Positions 20,944 through 29,517 of a stretch of DNA of 35,519 nt are shown here, piece after piece. Origin of the DNA: a virus. How positions within the stretch are numbered: the first letter of the stretch is position 1; every line of letters starts with the position of its first letter. The notes below the pieces were generated by a model that saw only the letters and a list, made by a program, of their open reading frames with translations, did no database searches and had not been told where the DNA came from. Where the stretch lies: the IMG/VR virus record IMGVR_UViG_3300046616_000354, positions 1 through 35,519 of that record. One strand, written 5' to 3'. Both the position numbers and the translations under genes were made by a program.

Positions 20944-21675
20944 ATGCGCACCTACGCCACCGCCCAACTCATCGGCGACCGCAGCCACCAGTGCGACGCC
21001 ACCGCCGTCTACACCGCCCCGTCCGGCGCCCGGGCGTACGTCCTCCTGGACGGCATCGGGTCCACCGACGAGATCCGCGACTGGACCCGCGACGCGGCCC
21101 GACGCGTTGCCCGCGCTGCCGCACGCCGCGGCGACGCCGAGGCCGGCCTCCGCGCGGTGTACGCCCGGTACGCGGCCGAGCCGGACCGTCAGGGCCCGTG
21201 GGCGCGTTACCCGGAAGCGTGCGCGGTCGTGGCCGTCGCCGCACCCGGCCGGCCGCTCACGGTCGCTTGGTGTGGGGATGTCCGCGCTTACGTCCTGGTC
21301 CGCGGTACGGTCCAGCGGCTCACCGAAGACCACAACCTGCGCAGGGTGTTCCCTGCCCGCGACGGCCGGCCTGGCGGGAACCGCAACATCATCACGTCCT
21401 GCCTCGGCTCCACGTACACCGACGACGAGACGAAGGCCGAGTTCGGGCACCCGGCGATCGAGTCCGTCACCCGCTACGCGGAGGACTGCCGTCTCCTCCT
21501 GGCGTCGGACGGCGCGTACGAGCCGCTGGAGGACTCTCTCCGCAACCTCGCCGATCACTTGATCGGCACCCCGGCGGAGGCCGCCCGCGAGTTCACCGAG
21601 TCCGCGATCGCCCACGCTGGCCCGCACGTTGACAACGCCACCGTTCTGGTCGCCGACCTCCGGCCCACTAGCTGA
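20944..21675 (+). CDS. PP2C-like serine/threonine protein phosphatase
   Basis: 243 residues from ATG 20944, with AGGAGA upstream. The metal-binding motifs of the PP2C (PPM) fold are in order: DG in LLDGIGS (D36, G37), CGDVRAYV (D112), LLASDGAYEPL (S188, D189, G190) and VDNATVLV (D230, N231). The first motif near residue 18 is weak. Such enzymes remove phosphate from Ser or Thr of proteins with Mn or Mg. In a phage it could counter host kinases or alter host signalling; no kinase is seen near it. The length suits a compact bacterial PP2C. The family call is firm; the substrate is unknown. Confidence 0.85.
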   Translation: MRTYATAQLIGDRSHQCDATAVYTAPSGARAYVLLDGIGSTDEIRDWTRDAARRVARAAARRGDAEAGLRAVYARYAAEPDRQGPWARYPEACAVVAVAAPGRPLTVAWCGDVRAYVLVRGTVQRLTEDHNLRRVFPARDGRPGGNRNIITSCLGSTYTDDETKAEFGHPAIESVTRYAEDCRLLLASDGAYEPLEDSLRNLADHLIGTPAEAAREFTESAIAHAGPHVDNATVLVADLRPTS

Positions 21676-21732
21676 TCCATCAGCAGCCCGCCATCACCCG
21701 CAATCGCCAGACCCGAACCGAAGGAGCCAGCC

Positions 21733-22203
21733 GTGGACTTCCGCGACGCCCTCAACATTGTCACCGCCGAACTCACCCCCCAGCCCTGGGACTACACCAC
21801 CCCCGACGGGACCACCCTCCGCGTCATCCCCGCCGGCCTGACCGCCGACGTGGGCGACGCCGAGGTGTACATCCGGATCACCCGCGCCGACGCCACCGGC
21901 CTCGGCGACTACGGGATCACCGGACCGGACAGCCGGGGCGTCGCCGAGGTCGGCGTCACCACCACGGACCTGCCCAAGGTGATCGAGGCACTCACCGAGC
22001 GAGGGTGGTGGGCCGACAACACGTTGGTCTCTGGGGCCCTGCTGGTTGCGGCAGCTTCCGGAGGGGTGGTCGTGGGCGTCACGGAGAATCACGGCGCCGG
22101 ACAGCACGTCGACGTCGGGATCGTTCTTCCGGAATCCCAGCGGCTGCCGCTCGCGTCCGCGCTGCGCCGCGCGTTGGACGTCGCCCGCGGCTGGGAGGAC
22201 TGA
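21733..22203 (+). CDS. Hypothetical protein
   Basis: 156 residues from GTG 21733, with AAGGAG at 21720-21725. Alternating strands and short helices (TLRVIPAGL, AEVYIRITRA, HVDVGIVLPESQRLPLASAL). Not recognised. Last gene before the packaging operon; a strong terminator follows. Confidence 0.65.
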   Translation: MDFRDALNIVTAELTPQPWDYTTPDGTTLRVIPAGLTADVGDAEVYIRITRADATGLGDYGITGPDSRGVAEVGVTTTDLPKVIEALTERGWWADNTLVSGALLVAAASGGVVVGVTENHGAGQHVDVGIVLPESQRLPLASALRRALDVARGWED

Positions 22204-22224
22204 CCGACCGACCCACCGCACAGC

Positions 22225-22273
22225 AGAGGGCCCGATCCCCGGTCTCGCCACCGCCCCGGGAATCGGGCCCTCT
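22225..22273 (+). terminator. Long hairpin terminator between early and structural genes
   Basis: An 18-bp stem with one mismatch (22225-22242 with 22256-22273) and a 13-nt loop, 21 bases after the stop at 22203. It separates the early genes from the late operon. Confidence 0.8.
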
Positions 22274-22311
22274 CGCGTGCGCACCACCGTCCACCAGTTG
22301 CACACCCTCGC

Positions 22312-22338
22312 TAACATCACACCATGGTTACCGGTAAC
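22312..22338 (+). promoter_or_regulatory. Candidate late promoter and palindrome over the TerS start
   Basis: TAACAT at 22312-22317 could be a -10 box, which would start the message at about the ATG (22324), so it would be leaderless; no Shine-Dalgarno is visible. A perfect 12-bp palindrome GTTACCGGTAAC (22327-22338) lies right after the ATG. A -35 is not clear. Confidence 0.45.
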
Positions 22339-22899
22339 AAGCCACCCGTACCGGCCGAACCCCCACACGAGGGCAGCGGCCAGACCGCCGAGCCCGCACC
22401 CCACGCAACCCGCGACGCCCGCGGCAAGTTCGTCCGCAGCATCGACACCGTGCGCCGCGACGCCGCCGCCGCCGAATACCTCGCCGAACACCCCGGCACC
22501 AGCTACCGCGAACTCGCAGAGCGATTCGGCTACTACGACAAAGGCACAGCATGGCGGGGCATCCAGGCAGCGAAAGCCGACGTTGCCCGGCCCGCCGTCA
22601 CCAAGCTGGTCCAGGCCGAGTCGGACGAACTCGACTCTCTGTACGTGATGGCGCTGGAGATCATCGAGCGGAACCACGTCGTGGTGTCCCACGGCAAGGT
22701 CGTCACCATGCGCGACCCGGACACTGGTGAGGAGCGGCCGCTCCAGGACGACGGCCCTAGGCTCCAGGCCATTCAGATGGCGCTCCGCATCCGCGACCAG
22801 TACCAGAACCTCCACGGCCTGAAGCAGCCTGCGCAGGTCGCAGTGTCCGGGGCCGTCCGGTACGAGGTCGTCGGCGTCGACGACGCGGACCTCACGTGA
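22324..22899 (+). CDS. Terminase small subunit-like protein
   Basis: 191 residues from ATG 22324. After a Pro-rich N-terminus, residues about 45-75 form an HTH-like unit (SYRELAERFGYYDKGTAWRG) of the kind that recognises the packaging site. The C-terminal half is helical. The position directly before the large subunit, overlapping it by 4 bp, makes TerS the best call. The sequence alone gives only moderate support. Confidence 0.75.
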   Translation: MVTGNKPPVPAEPPHEGSGQTAEPAPHATRDARGKFVRSIDTVRRDAAAAEYLAEHPGTSYRELAERFGYYDKGTAWRGIQAAKADVARPAVTKLVQAESDELDSLYVMALEIIERNHVVVSHGKVVTMRDPDTGEERPLQDDGPRLQAIQMALRIRDQYQNLHGLKQPAQVAVSGAVRYEVVGVDDADLT

Positions 22900-24239
22900 C
22901 CACGGCGCTCGACCAGGACGCGATCGTCCGGTACGAGCCGCGGGGGGCCGCCCGTGAGCTCTTCCGCGCGAGGGATTCGGAGTTGGTGATCGCAGGGCCC
23001 GCCGGCACCGGGAAGAGCCTCGCCGCGCTGTTCCGTGTGCACCTCGCCGCGCTGCATAACCCCGGTATCCGCTGCCTCATCGCCCGCAAAACTGGGGTCT
23101 CGCTCACCTCGACGACGCTGGTGACGTACGAGAAGAAAGTCGCTGCGGACGCGCTGGCCCGCAGCATCGTCACCTGGTTCGGCGGGTCGGCCCGGGAGGC
23201 CGCCTGCTACCGGTACTCCAACGGCAGCGTCATCGTCGTCGGGGGCCTCGACAAGCCCGAGAAGATCATGTCGTCGGAGTACGACCTCGTGTTCGTCGAC
23301 GAGGCCACCGAACTCACCAAGACGGACTGGGAGTCCATCAGCACCCGCCTCCGCAACGGCGTCCTCTCCTGGCAGCAGCAGATCGCCGCATGCAACCCCA
23401 GCCATCCGACGCACTGGCTGAAGCAGCGCGCCGACGACGGCACCGCCCGCATGCTCGTCTCCCGCCACAAGGACAACCCGGCCTACGTCAACGCGGACGG
23501 GACCCTCACGGCGAAGGGCGTCAACTACTTCGAGAAGCTCGACAAGCTCACCGGCGTCCGGCGGCTGCGGCTCCGCGACGGGAAGTGGGCGGCGGCCGAG
23601 GGCCAGATCTACGAGGCGTGGGACGACGCGATCCACATGGTCGACGCGGTCAAACCAACGGCCGCATGGACCCGCTGGGGCACGGTCGACTTCGGGTTCA
23701 CGAACCCCTTCGTCTATCAGGACTGGTGGGAGGACCCCGACGGCCGCCTGTACCTGGCGCACGAGATCTACTACACGCGCCGCCTCGTCGAGGACCACGC
23801 GAAGAACATTAAGGACCTGCTGTTCTATCCGTCTGGGCAGCCTCGCGGGCAGCTCCCGCGTGCGATCTACGCGGACCATGATGCGGAGGACCGGGCCACC
23901 CTGGAGCGGCATTTGGGCCTGTCGACGAAGCCTGCGGCGAAGACGGTCAGCGATGGGATCCAGGCGGTGCAGGCGCGCCTCCGGGTGCAGGAGGACGGGA
24001 GGCCGCGCCTGTTCATCGCGCGGGGTGCGCTGGTGGAGCGGGATCCGGAGTTGGAGTCGGCGTCGTTGCCGGCCTGCGGTGCGGAGGAGATCGCGGGCTA
24101 TGTGTGGGCGGTGAAGCCGGGCAACAGCGGCGGCCTGAAGGAGGCCCCGGTGAAGGAAAACGATCACTCGATGGACGCGCTCAGGTACATGGTCGCAGCG
24201 CGGGATTTGACGGGCCGGACCAGGGTGAGGTGGCTGTGA
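22896..24239 (+). CDS. Terminase large subunit
   Basis: 447 residues from GTG 22896. Walker A is GPAGTGKS (34-41), Walker B is DLVFVDEA (about 125-132), with the coupling motif NPSHPTHW after it. The C-terminal nuclease domain has VDFGFTNP, YADHDAED and ENDHSMDALRY, the acidic residues that bind metal for DNA cutting. Together they drive DNA into the procapsid and cut it to size. Length fits a PBSX-like large terminase. Confidence 0.95.
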   Translation: MTTALDQDAIVRYEPRGAARELFRARDSELVIAGPAGTGKSLAALFRVHLAALHNPGIRCLIARKTGVSLTSTTLVTYEKKVAADALARSIVTWFGGSAREAACYRYSNGSVIVVGGLDKPEKIMSSEYDLVFVDEATELTKTDWESISTRLRNGVLSWQQQIAACNPSHPTHWLKQRADDGTARMLVSRHKDNPAYVNADGTLTAKGVNYFEKLDKLTGVRRLRLRDGKWAAAEGQIYEAWDDAIHMVDAVKPTAAWTRWGTVDFGFTNPFVYQDWWEDPDGRLYLAHEIYYTRRLVEDHAKNIKDLLFYPSGQPRGQLPRAIYADHDAEDRATLERHLGLSTKPAAKTVSDGIQAVQARLRVQEDGRPRLFIARGALVERDPELESASLPACGAEEIAGYVWAVKPGNSGGLKEAPVKENDHSMDALRYMVAARDLTGRTRVRWL

Positions 24240-24415
24240 TGAGGAACCTTCAAGTGAACCCCAAGAAGCTGAAAGATATGCGGCCAGCATCCATGTTGAC
24301 AGGAGGATTTACACTCATCACAGCAGGATGCTGGAATATCTTCGGAACCGGAGTCGGTCTCATCTCCGGAGGAGTCCTCACCTGCGTCCTGCAATGGGTG
24401 CTCGACAGCGACTGA
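24239..24415 (+). CDS. Small membrane protein of unusually low GC
   Basis: 58 residues from ATG 24239, sharing one base with the TerL stop. One or two hydrophobic helices fill residues 20-55 (LTGGFTLITAGCWNIFGTG, GLISGGVLTCVLQWV) after a basic N-terminus. GC content is near 50%, with codons such as AAA, ATA and TTT-like forms rare in the neighbours, so it may be a recent arrival between the terminase and portal genes. Function unknown. Confidence 0.65.
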   Translation: MRNLQVNPKKLKDMRPASMLTGGFTLITAGCWNIFGTGVGLISGGVLTCVLQWVLDSD

Positions 24416-24432
24416 CGTGAAGGAGGGGCCAC

Positions 24433-26535
24433 GTGGGCAAAACCCTCTTCGGCTCCCTCGCCAACGCAGCCAGCAACCTCCGCGCCCGCCCCACTAACAC
24501 CCCCGTCCCCTTCGCCTCCCGCCACCAGTCCTACGGACACGGCCTCTTCGGCTCCAACCGCGGAACCACCGCCGAACTCGGCGCCATGGGCTCCGTCTCC
24601 ACCCTCTTCGCCATCGTCAACAGGACCGCCAAGGCTGAGGCCGGCGTCGAGTGGAAGCTCTACCGCAAGGCCAAGTCGGGGAAGAAGGAAGACCGCGTCG
24701 AGGTCACCAGCCACGCGGCCCTCGACCTGTGGAACAAGCCGAACGCGTTCTACACGCAGTCCGAGTTCGTTGAGGCCGGAGCGCAGCACAAGCAGCTGAC
24801 GGGCGAAACGTGGTGGGTCATCGCCCACAACGAGAACGTGAGCCTGCCGCTGGAGCTGTGGCCGGTGCGCCCGGACCGTATGCGGCCAGTGCCGGACCCG
24901 GAGAAGTTCCTGCTGGGCTACATGTACACGGGCCCGGACGGGCAGGAAGTGGCGCTCGGTATCGACGACGTCATCCTGATCCGCACCCCGCATCCGACGG
25001 ACCCGTACCGGGGTATCGGCCCCGTGCAGGCACTCCTCACCGACCTCGACGCGGTGCGCTACTCGGCTGAGTGGAACCGGAACTTTTTCCTCAACAGCGC
25101 TGAGCCAGGCGGGATCATCGAGGTCCCCAACGGCCTGTCCGACGGCGAGTTCAACGAGCTCCGCGACCGGTGGAACGAGCAGCACAAGGGGGTCGCGAAC
25201 GCGCACCGCGTCGCGATCCTCGAACACGGCGTCTGGAAAGACCGCAAGTTCACACAGACGGACATGCAGTTCGTCGAACTCCGCAACGTCTCCCGGGAAA
25301 TCATCCACGAGGCCTTCGGCTTCCCCCGCCCCATGACCGGCGCCGTCGAGAACGTCAACCGGGCCAACGGGGACGCCGGCGAGAGGATGTTCGCCCGCTG
25401 GCTGGTCGTGCCGGACCTGGAAGCGGTGAAGGACGCACTGAACCACAAGCTGCTCCCCCTGTACGGGCCGACCGGCGCCGGGCTGGAGTTCGACTACGCC
25501 AACCCGGTCCCGGAGGACGTCGATCAGGAAGCGACGCAGCTGACCTCTCGCTCGAACGCTGCGGCGGCGCTGGTGCAGGCCGGGTTCGACCCTGCGGGCA
25601 CCCTGTCCGCGGTCGGCCTGCCTGAGATTCCGTACGCGGGCCCTGCCGCTCCGGTCCCGGCCGGCCCTGCTCCGGCCGCGCTGCTCCAGCGTCCGCAGGC
25701 AGCGCTCCCGGCGGCCCGGACCGAGTGGGACATCGCGGTGGCGCAACTCCTCAACACCCAGGACGCCACCACGCTGGAACAAGTTCGCGCCGACCACGAC
25801 GACGCCCTCTCACAGCTCCTCGACCGGTGGATCCCCATCGAAGACCGGTGGATCAACACGCTTGGCGACCAAATCCGCACCGCCGTCGACGATGACGACA
25901 CCGCCGCCCTCGCCTCCCTCACCGTCGACAGCGACCACGCGGCCGATGTCCTGCGCGAGGCACTCGGCGGGATGGCGAAGCGCGCGGCCGGCCGGATGGT
26001 CGATGAGGCGGCAGCGCAGGGCGTCACCGTGGACGCACCGGAGTTGGACGAGGCAGTGACGAACCGGCTGGGTGTCGGGCCGCTGCGGGCTGTGTTCGGG
26101 TCTGAGCTGGTAGGGATCGCTGCGGCGACGGCTGGACTCCTCGGCTCCGGGCTGGCGTCGACGGCGGGACGTGAAGCGCTGCGGCTGCTCACTCCCGGCG
26201 CGGACGGCGCGGGCGTGGCACGCCAGGTGAAGAGCTTCCTGCGGGGCCTGTCGAACCGTTTGAAGCTCGATCAGCTGGGTGGGGCGCTGCACCGGGCCAC
26301 GAACTTGGGCCGGGTGGCGACGCTGGAGGCCGCTCCGGTTGCCACGTACACGGCCAGCGAGGTCAACGACGCGAACCGGTGCACACCTTGCTCGGAGATC
26401 GACGGCACTCAGTTCGCCGACTTGGACGCGGTGCGTGCCGCGTACGGCGCCGGACCGTATCGGCTGTGCCAGGGCGGGATTCGCTGCCGCGGGACTGTCG
26501 TGGCGACGTGGGACACGACGGGAGATAACGAATGA
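24433..26535 (+). CDS. Portal protein fused to a MuF-type head morphogenesis domain
   Basis: 700 residues from GTG 24433 with AAGGAGG just upstream. Residues about 1-400 match HK97-type portals (start of the fold near ELGAMGSVSTLFAIVN, and ERMFARWLVVPDLEAVKDAL near the end). Residues about 440-700 resemble Mu gpF head proteins, ending with the Cys-rich pattern CTPCSEIDG, FADLDAVRAAY and CQGGIRCRG. The portal forms the ring through which DNA enters; MuF proteins sit inside the head. Many phages have these as two genes; a fusion is known in some actinophages. Confidence 0.9.
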   Translation: MGKTLFGSLANAASNLRARPTNTPVPFASRHQSYGHGLFGSNRGTTAELGAMGSVSTLFAIVNRTAKAEAGVEWKLYRKAKSGKKEDRVEVTSHAALDLWNKPNAFYTQSEFVEAGAQHKQLTGETWWVIAHNENVSLPLELWPVRPDRMRPVPDPEKFLLGYMYTGPDGQEVALGIDDVILIRTPHPTDPYRGIGPVQALLTDLDAVRYSAEWNRNFFLNSAEPGGIIEVPNGLSDGEFNELRDRWNEQHKGVANAHRVAILEHGVWKDRKFTQTDMQFVELRNVSREIIHEAFGFPRPMTGAVENVNRANGDAGERMFARWLVVPDLEAVKDALNHKLLPLYGPTGAGLEFDYANPVPEDVDQEATQLTSRSNAAAALVQAGFDPAGTLSAVGLPEIPYAGPAAPVPAGPAPAALLQRPQAALPAARTEWDIAVAQLLNTQDATTLEQVRADHDDALSQLLDRWIPIEDRWINTLGDQIRTAVDDDDTAALASLTVDSDHAADVLREALGGMAKRAAGRMVDEAAAQGVTVDAPELDEAVTNRLGVGPLRAVFGSELVGIAAATAGLLGSGLASTAGREALRLLTPGADGAGVARQVKSFLRGLSNRLKLDQLGGALHRATNLGRVATLEAAPVATYTASEVNDANRCTPCSEIDGTQFADLDAVRAAYGAGPYRLCQGGIRCRGTVVATWDTTGDNE

Positions 26536-27608
26536 GCCGGATGTCGGGCCTCATGCTGCCCGCCAACCTCACCCAGGTTGCTGCGCGGCATCGCGAGCAG
26601 GCGGACAAGCTGCGCGCGCAGTACGGGGTCGAACCGCCGCGCTGGTACCGCATCACCAACGCCGCCGCATCGGACGAGGCGGAGGTGATGCTGTACGACG
26701 AGGTGGGTGGCTGGTTCGGCGCGTATGCCGACGAGTTCATCGACGAGCTCGCGCAGATCACCGCGCCCCGCCTGAAGGTGCGCGTCAACTCGCCTGGCGG
26801 GTCAGTGTTCGAGGGCATCGCCATCGCCAACGCCCTCCGGAGCCACCCGGCGGACGTCACGGTGCAGGTCGACGGCCTCGCAGCGTCGATCGCCTCCGTG
26901 ATTGCCCTTGCGGGCGACCGGTTGGTGATGCAGCCGAACAGCATGCTGATGATTCACGACGCGTCCGGGCTGTGCATGGGCGACGCCGGGGACATGCAGC
27001 AGATGGCGGGCCTCCTCGACGCGATCTCGGACAACATCGCTTCCGCGTATGCGGCGAAGGCCGGGGGCACGGCGGCTGACTGGCGGGCCCTCATGCAGGC
27101 CGAGACCTGGTATAGCGCGGACGGGGCGGTGGAAGCGGGGCTCGCGGATGAGGTGGGCGCGCAGCGTGGCGCCGCGGCCGAGCCGGACGCCGAGCCTGAC
27201 CCGGAGATGCGGCAGGAGTACGACCTCACCGCTTACGGCTACCAGGGCCCGTCGCAGCCGAAGGCGCCGGAGCCGACGCCGACGCTGGTCATCAGCATCG
27301 CGGACGCCCTCGACGAGGACACCATGGCGCGGCTGCGGGCCGCGGTGCAGCCCCCGGCTGCCGACGAGCCCGTTGTCGAGCCGGAGCCCGTGGTGGAGCC
27401 GGAAGTCCCGGCCGAGCCCGAGTCTGCCGCCGAGCCCGAGCCCATCGAACCTGCCGAACCCGCGGAGCCCGGCCCCCAGCCGGAGCCCGCTGAAGACGAC
27501 TGGACGGCCATGGTCGCCAGCCTCATCCCCGACGACACCGACGGCTGGTCGGCGCTCGTCTCCAACCTGATCGAGCCCGACACGTCGTCCAGCGCGGCGA
27601 CGGCCTGA
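26532..27608 (+). CDS. ClpP-like (S14) head maturation protease with acidic C-terminal extension
   Basis: 358 residues from ATG 26532, overlapping the portal stop. The ClpP fold is seen in VRVNSPGGSVFEGIAI (84-98), the nucleophile Ser119 in GLAASIAS and His142 in MLMIHDAS. The protease cuts scaffold and capsid delta regions during head maturation. After about residue 260 the chain becomes Pro/Glu-rich with runs of EPEP, and ends in two similar segments (DDWTAMVASLIPDD and DGWSALVSNLIEPD). No separate scaffold gene is present, so the C-terminus may act as scaffold (inference). Confidence 0.9.
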   Translation: MSRMSGLMLPANLTQVAARHREQADKLRAQYGVEPPRWYRITNAAASDEAEVMLYDEVGGWFGAYADEFIDELAQITAPRLKVRVNSPGGSVFEGIAIANALRSHPADVTVQVDGLAASIASVIALAGDRLVMQPNSMLMIHDASGLCMGDAGDMQQMAGLLDAISDNIASAYAAKAGGTAADWRALMQAETWYSADGAVEAGLADEVGAQRGAAAEPDAEPDPEMRQEYDLTAYGYQGPSQPKAPEPTPTLVISIADALDEDTMARLRAAVQPPAADEPVVEPEPVVEPEVPAEPESAAEPEPIEPAEPAEPGPQPEPAEDDWTAMVASLIPDDTDGWSALVSNLIEPDTSSSAATA

Positions 27609-27619
27609 AGGAGGCAACT

Positions 27620-28978
27620 GTGGCACCCACGATGACCATCCCGCGCAACGCCGACGAACTGGCGGAGATGCTCGCGGACGGCGCGAAGCTCCGCGAGGTC
27701 ATGGCCTCGCGAGAGTCCCTGACCGAGTTCATCACCGCCTATGGCAACGCGCTCCAGGGCGAGGGCACCGATCTCAACCGGCTGGTGGCCGAGGAGACGC
27801 AGAGGGTTTTCGCGCAGATGATGCGCGAGAACGGCATGTCCGACGCGAAGGACGGGATCAAGCGCCTCGACCTCGACCCGCAGGCCAAGGGCAAGCGCGG
27901 CGGGATGCTCACCTCCCACCGGCAGGGCACCGCCCACAACCCGACCGCTCCGGGCGCGGTGGTCGACAAGCACTTCGCGAACTCGATCGACTACGTGCGC
28001 AACATCTGGCACAAGAACCCGTCCCCCGACGGGGACAAGCTCGGTGCACTCCGCAACGCGGCCTCCTCGGTGTCGCCGGCGGACGGTGGTTTCCTCGTCC
28101 CGGAGACGCTCCGCTCGCAGCTCCTTCAGCTGGCGCTGGAGCAGGCCGTGGTCCGGCCGCTGGCCACCGTCGTCCCGATGGAGAGCGCCAGGGTTCCTTT
28201 CCCGATGATCGACACCACCACGAACGCGGGCTCCGTGTTCGGCGGGATGGTCGCGTACTGGGGTGAGGAAGGCGCCGCGTTCCAGGACTCCAACCCGAAG
28301 TTCGGCAGGGTCGAGCTCGACGCGAAGAAACTGACTGGTCTGTCAGCCGTCCCGAACGAGCTGCTCCAGGACTCCATCACCTCGTTCTCCGCGCTCATCG
28401 AGACGCTGTGGCCGAAGGCGCTGGCGTTCGAGGAGGACAACAAGTTCCAGACGGGCAGCGGTACGGGCGAGCCCCTCGGCTTCCGCGGCGCAGGTAACTC
28501 GGCCTCGGTCACGGTGACCCGTACCACCGCCAGCAAGATCCAGTACCTGGACGTCATCGCCATGTACGCCCGGATGCTGCCCTCGTCGCTCGGCAACGCC
28601 GTGTGGATGTGCTCCCCGGACGCGCTGCCGCAGCTGCTCCAGCTGTCCCTCACCGTCGGCACCGGCGGCAACAGCGTGTTCGTGGTGAACGCCGCGGCGG
28701 GCATGCCGATGAGCATCTTCGGCCGCCCGCTGATCATCACCGAGAAGGGCGGCATCCTCGGCTCCCGCGGTGACCTCGCGTTCGTCGACCTGTCGTACTA
28801 CCTGGTGGGCGACCGCCAGATCATGACCGCAGACTCCAGCACGGACTACAACTTCGGCACCGACAAGACCACTTTTAGGATCATCCAGCGCGTCGACGGC
28901 CGCCCGTGGATCCAGTCCGCGATCACCCCCGCCAACGGCAGCACCTCCACGCTGTCGCCGTTCGTCGAGCTCCTCTAA
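27620..28978 (+). CDS. Major capsid protein, HK97 fold
   Basis: 452 residues from GTG 27620 with AAGGAGG at 27607-27613. The N-terminal 120 residues are helical and charged, the delta domain removed by the protease. The rest follows the HK97 capsid family: FLVPETLRSQLLQLA, VPFPMIDTT, ELDAKKLTGLSAVPNELLQD, GTGEPLGFRG and PLIITEKGGILGSRGDLAFVDLSYY. It builds the icosahedral shell. Position after the protease is standard. Confidence 0.95.
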   Translation: MAPTMTIPRNADELAEMLADGAKLREVMASRESLTEFITAYGNALQGEGTDLNRLVAEETQRVFAQMMRENGMSDAKDGIKRLDLDPQAKGKRGGMLTSHRQGTAHNPTAPGAVVDKHFANSIDYVRNIWHKNPSPDGDKLGALRNAASSVSPADGGFLVPETLRSQLLQLALEQAVVRPLATVVPMESARVPFPMIDTTTNAGSVFGGMVAYWGEEGAAFQDSNPKFGRVELDAKKLTGLSAVPNELLQDSITSFSALIETLWPKALAFEEDNKFQTGSGTGEPLGFRGAGNSASVTVTRTTASKIQYLDVIAMYARMLPSSLGNAVWMCSPDALPQLLQLSLTVGTGGNSVFVVNAAAGMPMSIFGRPLIITEKGGILGSRGDLAFVDLSYYLVGDRQIMTADSSTDYNFGTDKTTFRIIQRVDGRPWIQSAITPANGSTSTLSPFVELL

Positions 28979-28986
28979 CACCCCTC

Positions 28987-29020
28987 GGCCGCCGTCGGCA
29001 TTCACACCCCGACGGCGGCC
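28987..29020 (+). terminator. Hairpin after the capsid gene
   Basis: A perfect 12-bp stem (28987-28998 with 29009-29020) and a 10-nt loop, 8 bases after the capsid stop. It may reduce transcription of the genes beyond, or protect the 3' end of the capsid message, so that capsid is made in excess. Confidence 0.65.
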
Positions 29021-29075
29021 ACGACCGGGCCGGCAGTGTCGCCCCGGACCGGACCCTAGACGGAAGGAACACCCC

Positions 29076-29516
29076 ATGTCTCAGCGAGCACTCGGTCGAC
29101 TGTTCAACCCCACCCCCGCCGCCGACGGCGTGTGGATCGCCCTCAAGGGGGCGGCCGCAGGCGTCACCTTCAGCTGCTACCTCGCGGGCGCGGTCGGCGA
29201 CACCTACACGCTCCAGGAAGCGAAGGACAACGCGGGCACCGGCGCGCAGAACCTCGTGAACATCTCCGAGTACTGGACGAACACGGGCAACGCATCGGAC
29301 GCCTGGACCCGGCGCACGCAGACTGCGGCGGCAACCGTGGTAACCGCGGCGGCGGCCACGCAGAACGCGATGGTGTGCGAGGTCGAAGGCACGTCGCTGT
29401 CGGACGGTTACCGGTACGTGAAGCTGACCAGCACCGGTGCTGGCACCGTCACCGCGCTTCAGCGGGACCTCGGCGTGATGCGTGCCCCGGCGTCCCTGCC
29501 TGCTACGGGGGCGTGA
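29076..29516 (+). CDS. Probable head structural protein
   Basis: 146 residues from ATG 29076 with GGAAGGAA upstream. Rich in Ala, Thr and Gly with regular strands (GVWIALKGAAAGVTFSCYLA, GYRYVKLTSTGAGTVTAL), typical of small virion beta proteins. Lies directly after the capsid gene, so a head decoration or stabilising protein is likely. No specific family recognised. Confidence 0.6.
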   Translation: MSQRALGRLFNPTPAADGVWIALKGAAAGVTFSCYLAGAVGDTYTLQEAKDNAGTGAQNLVNISEYWTNTGNASDAWTRRTQTAAATVVTAAAATQNAMVCEVEGTSLSDGYRYVKLTSTGAGTVTALQRDLGVMRAPASLPATGA

Positions 29517-29517
29517 C

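Noticed and set aside
22773-25797. Long minus-strand ORFs opposite terminase and portal genes
   Set aside because: They oppose clear TerL and portal genes, are Arg/Leu/Val-rich without domains, and have no ribosome sites.
27350-27490. DNA-level repeat of GAGCCCGAG in the protease gene
   Set aside because: All copies are in one frame and encode Glu-Pro repeats, so protein sequence explains them, unlike the TGAGCC array.
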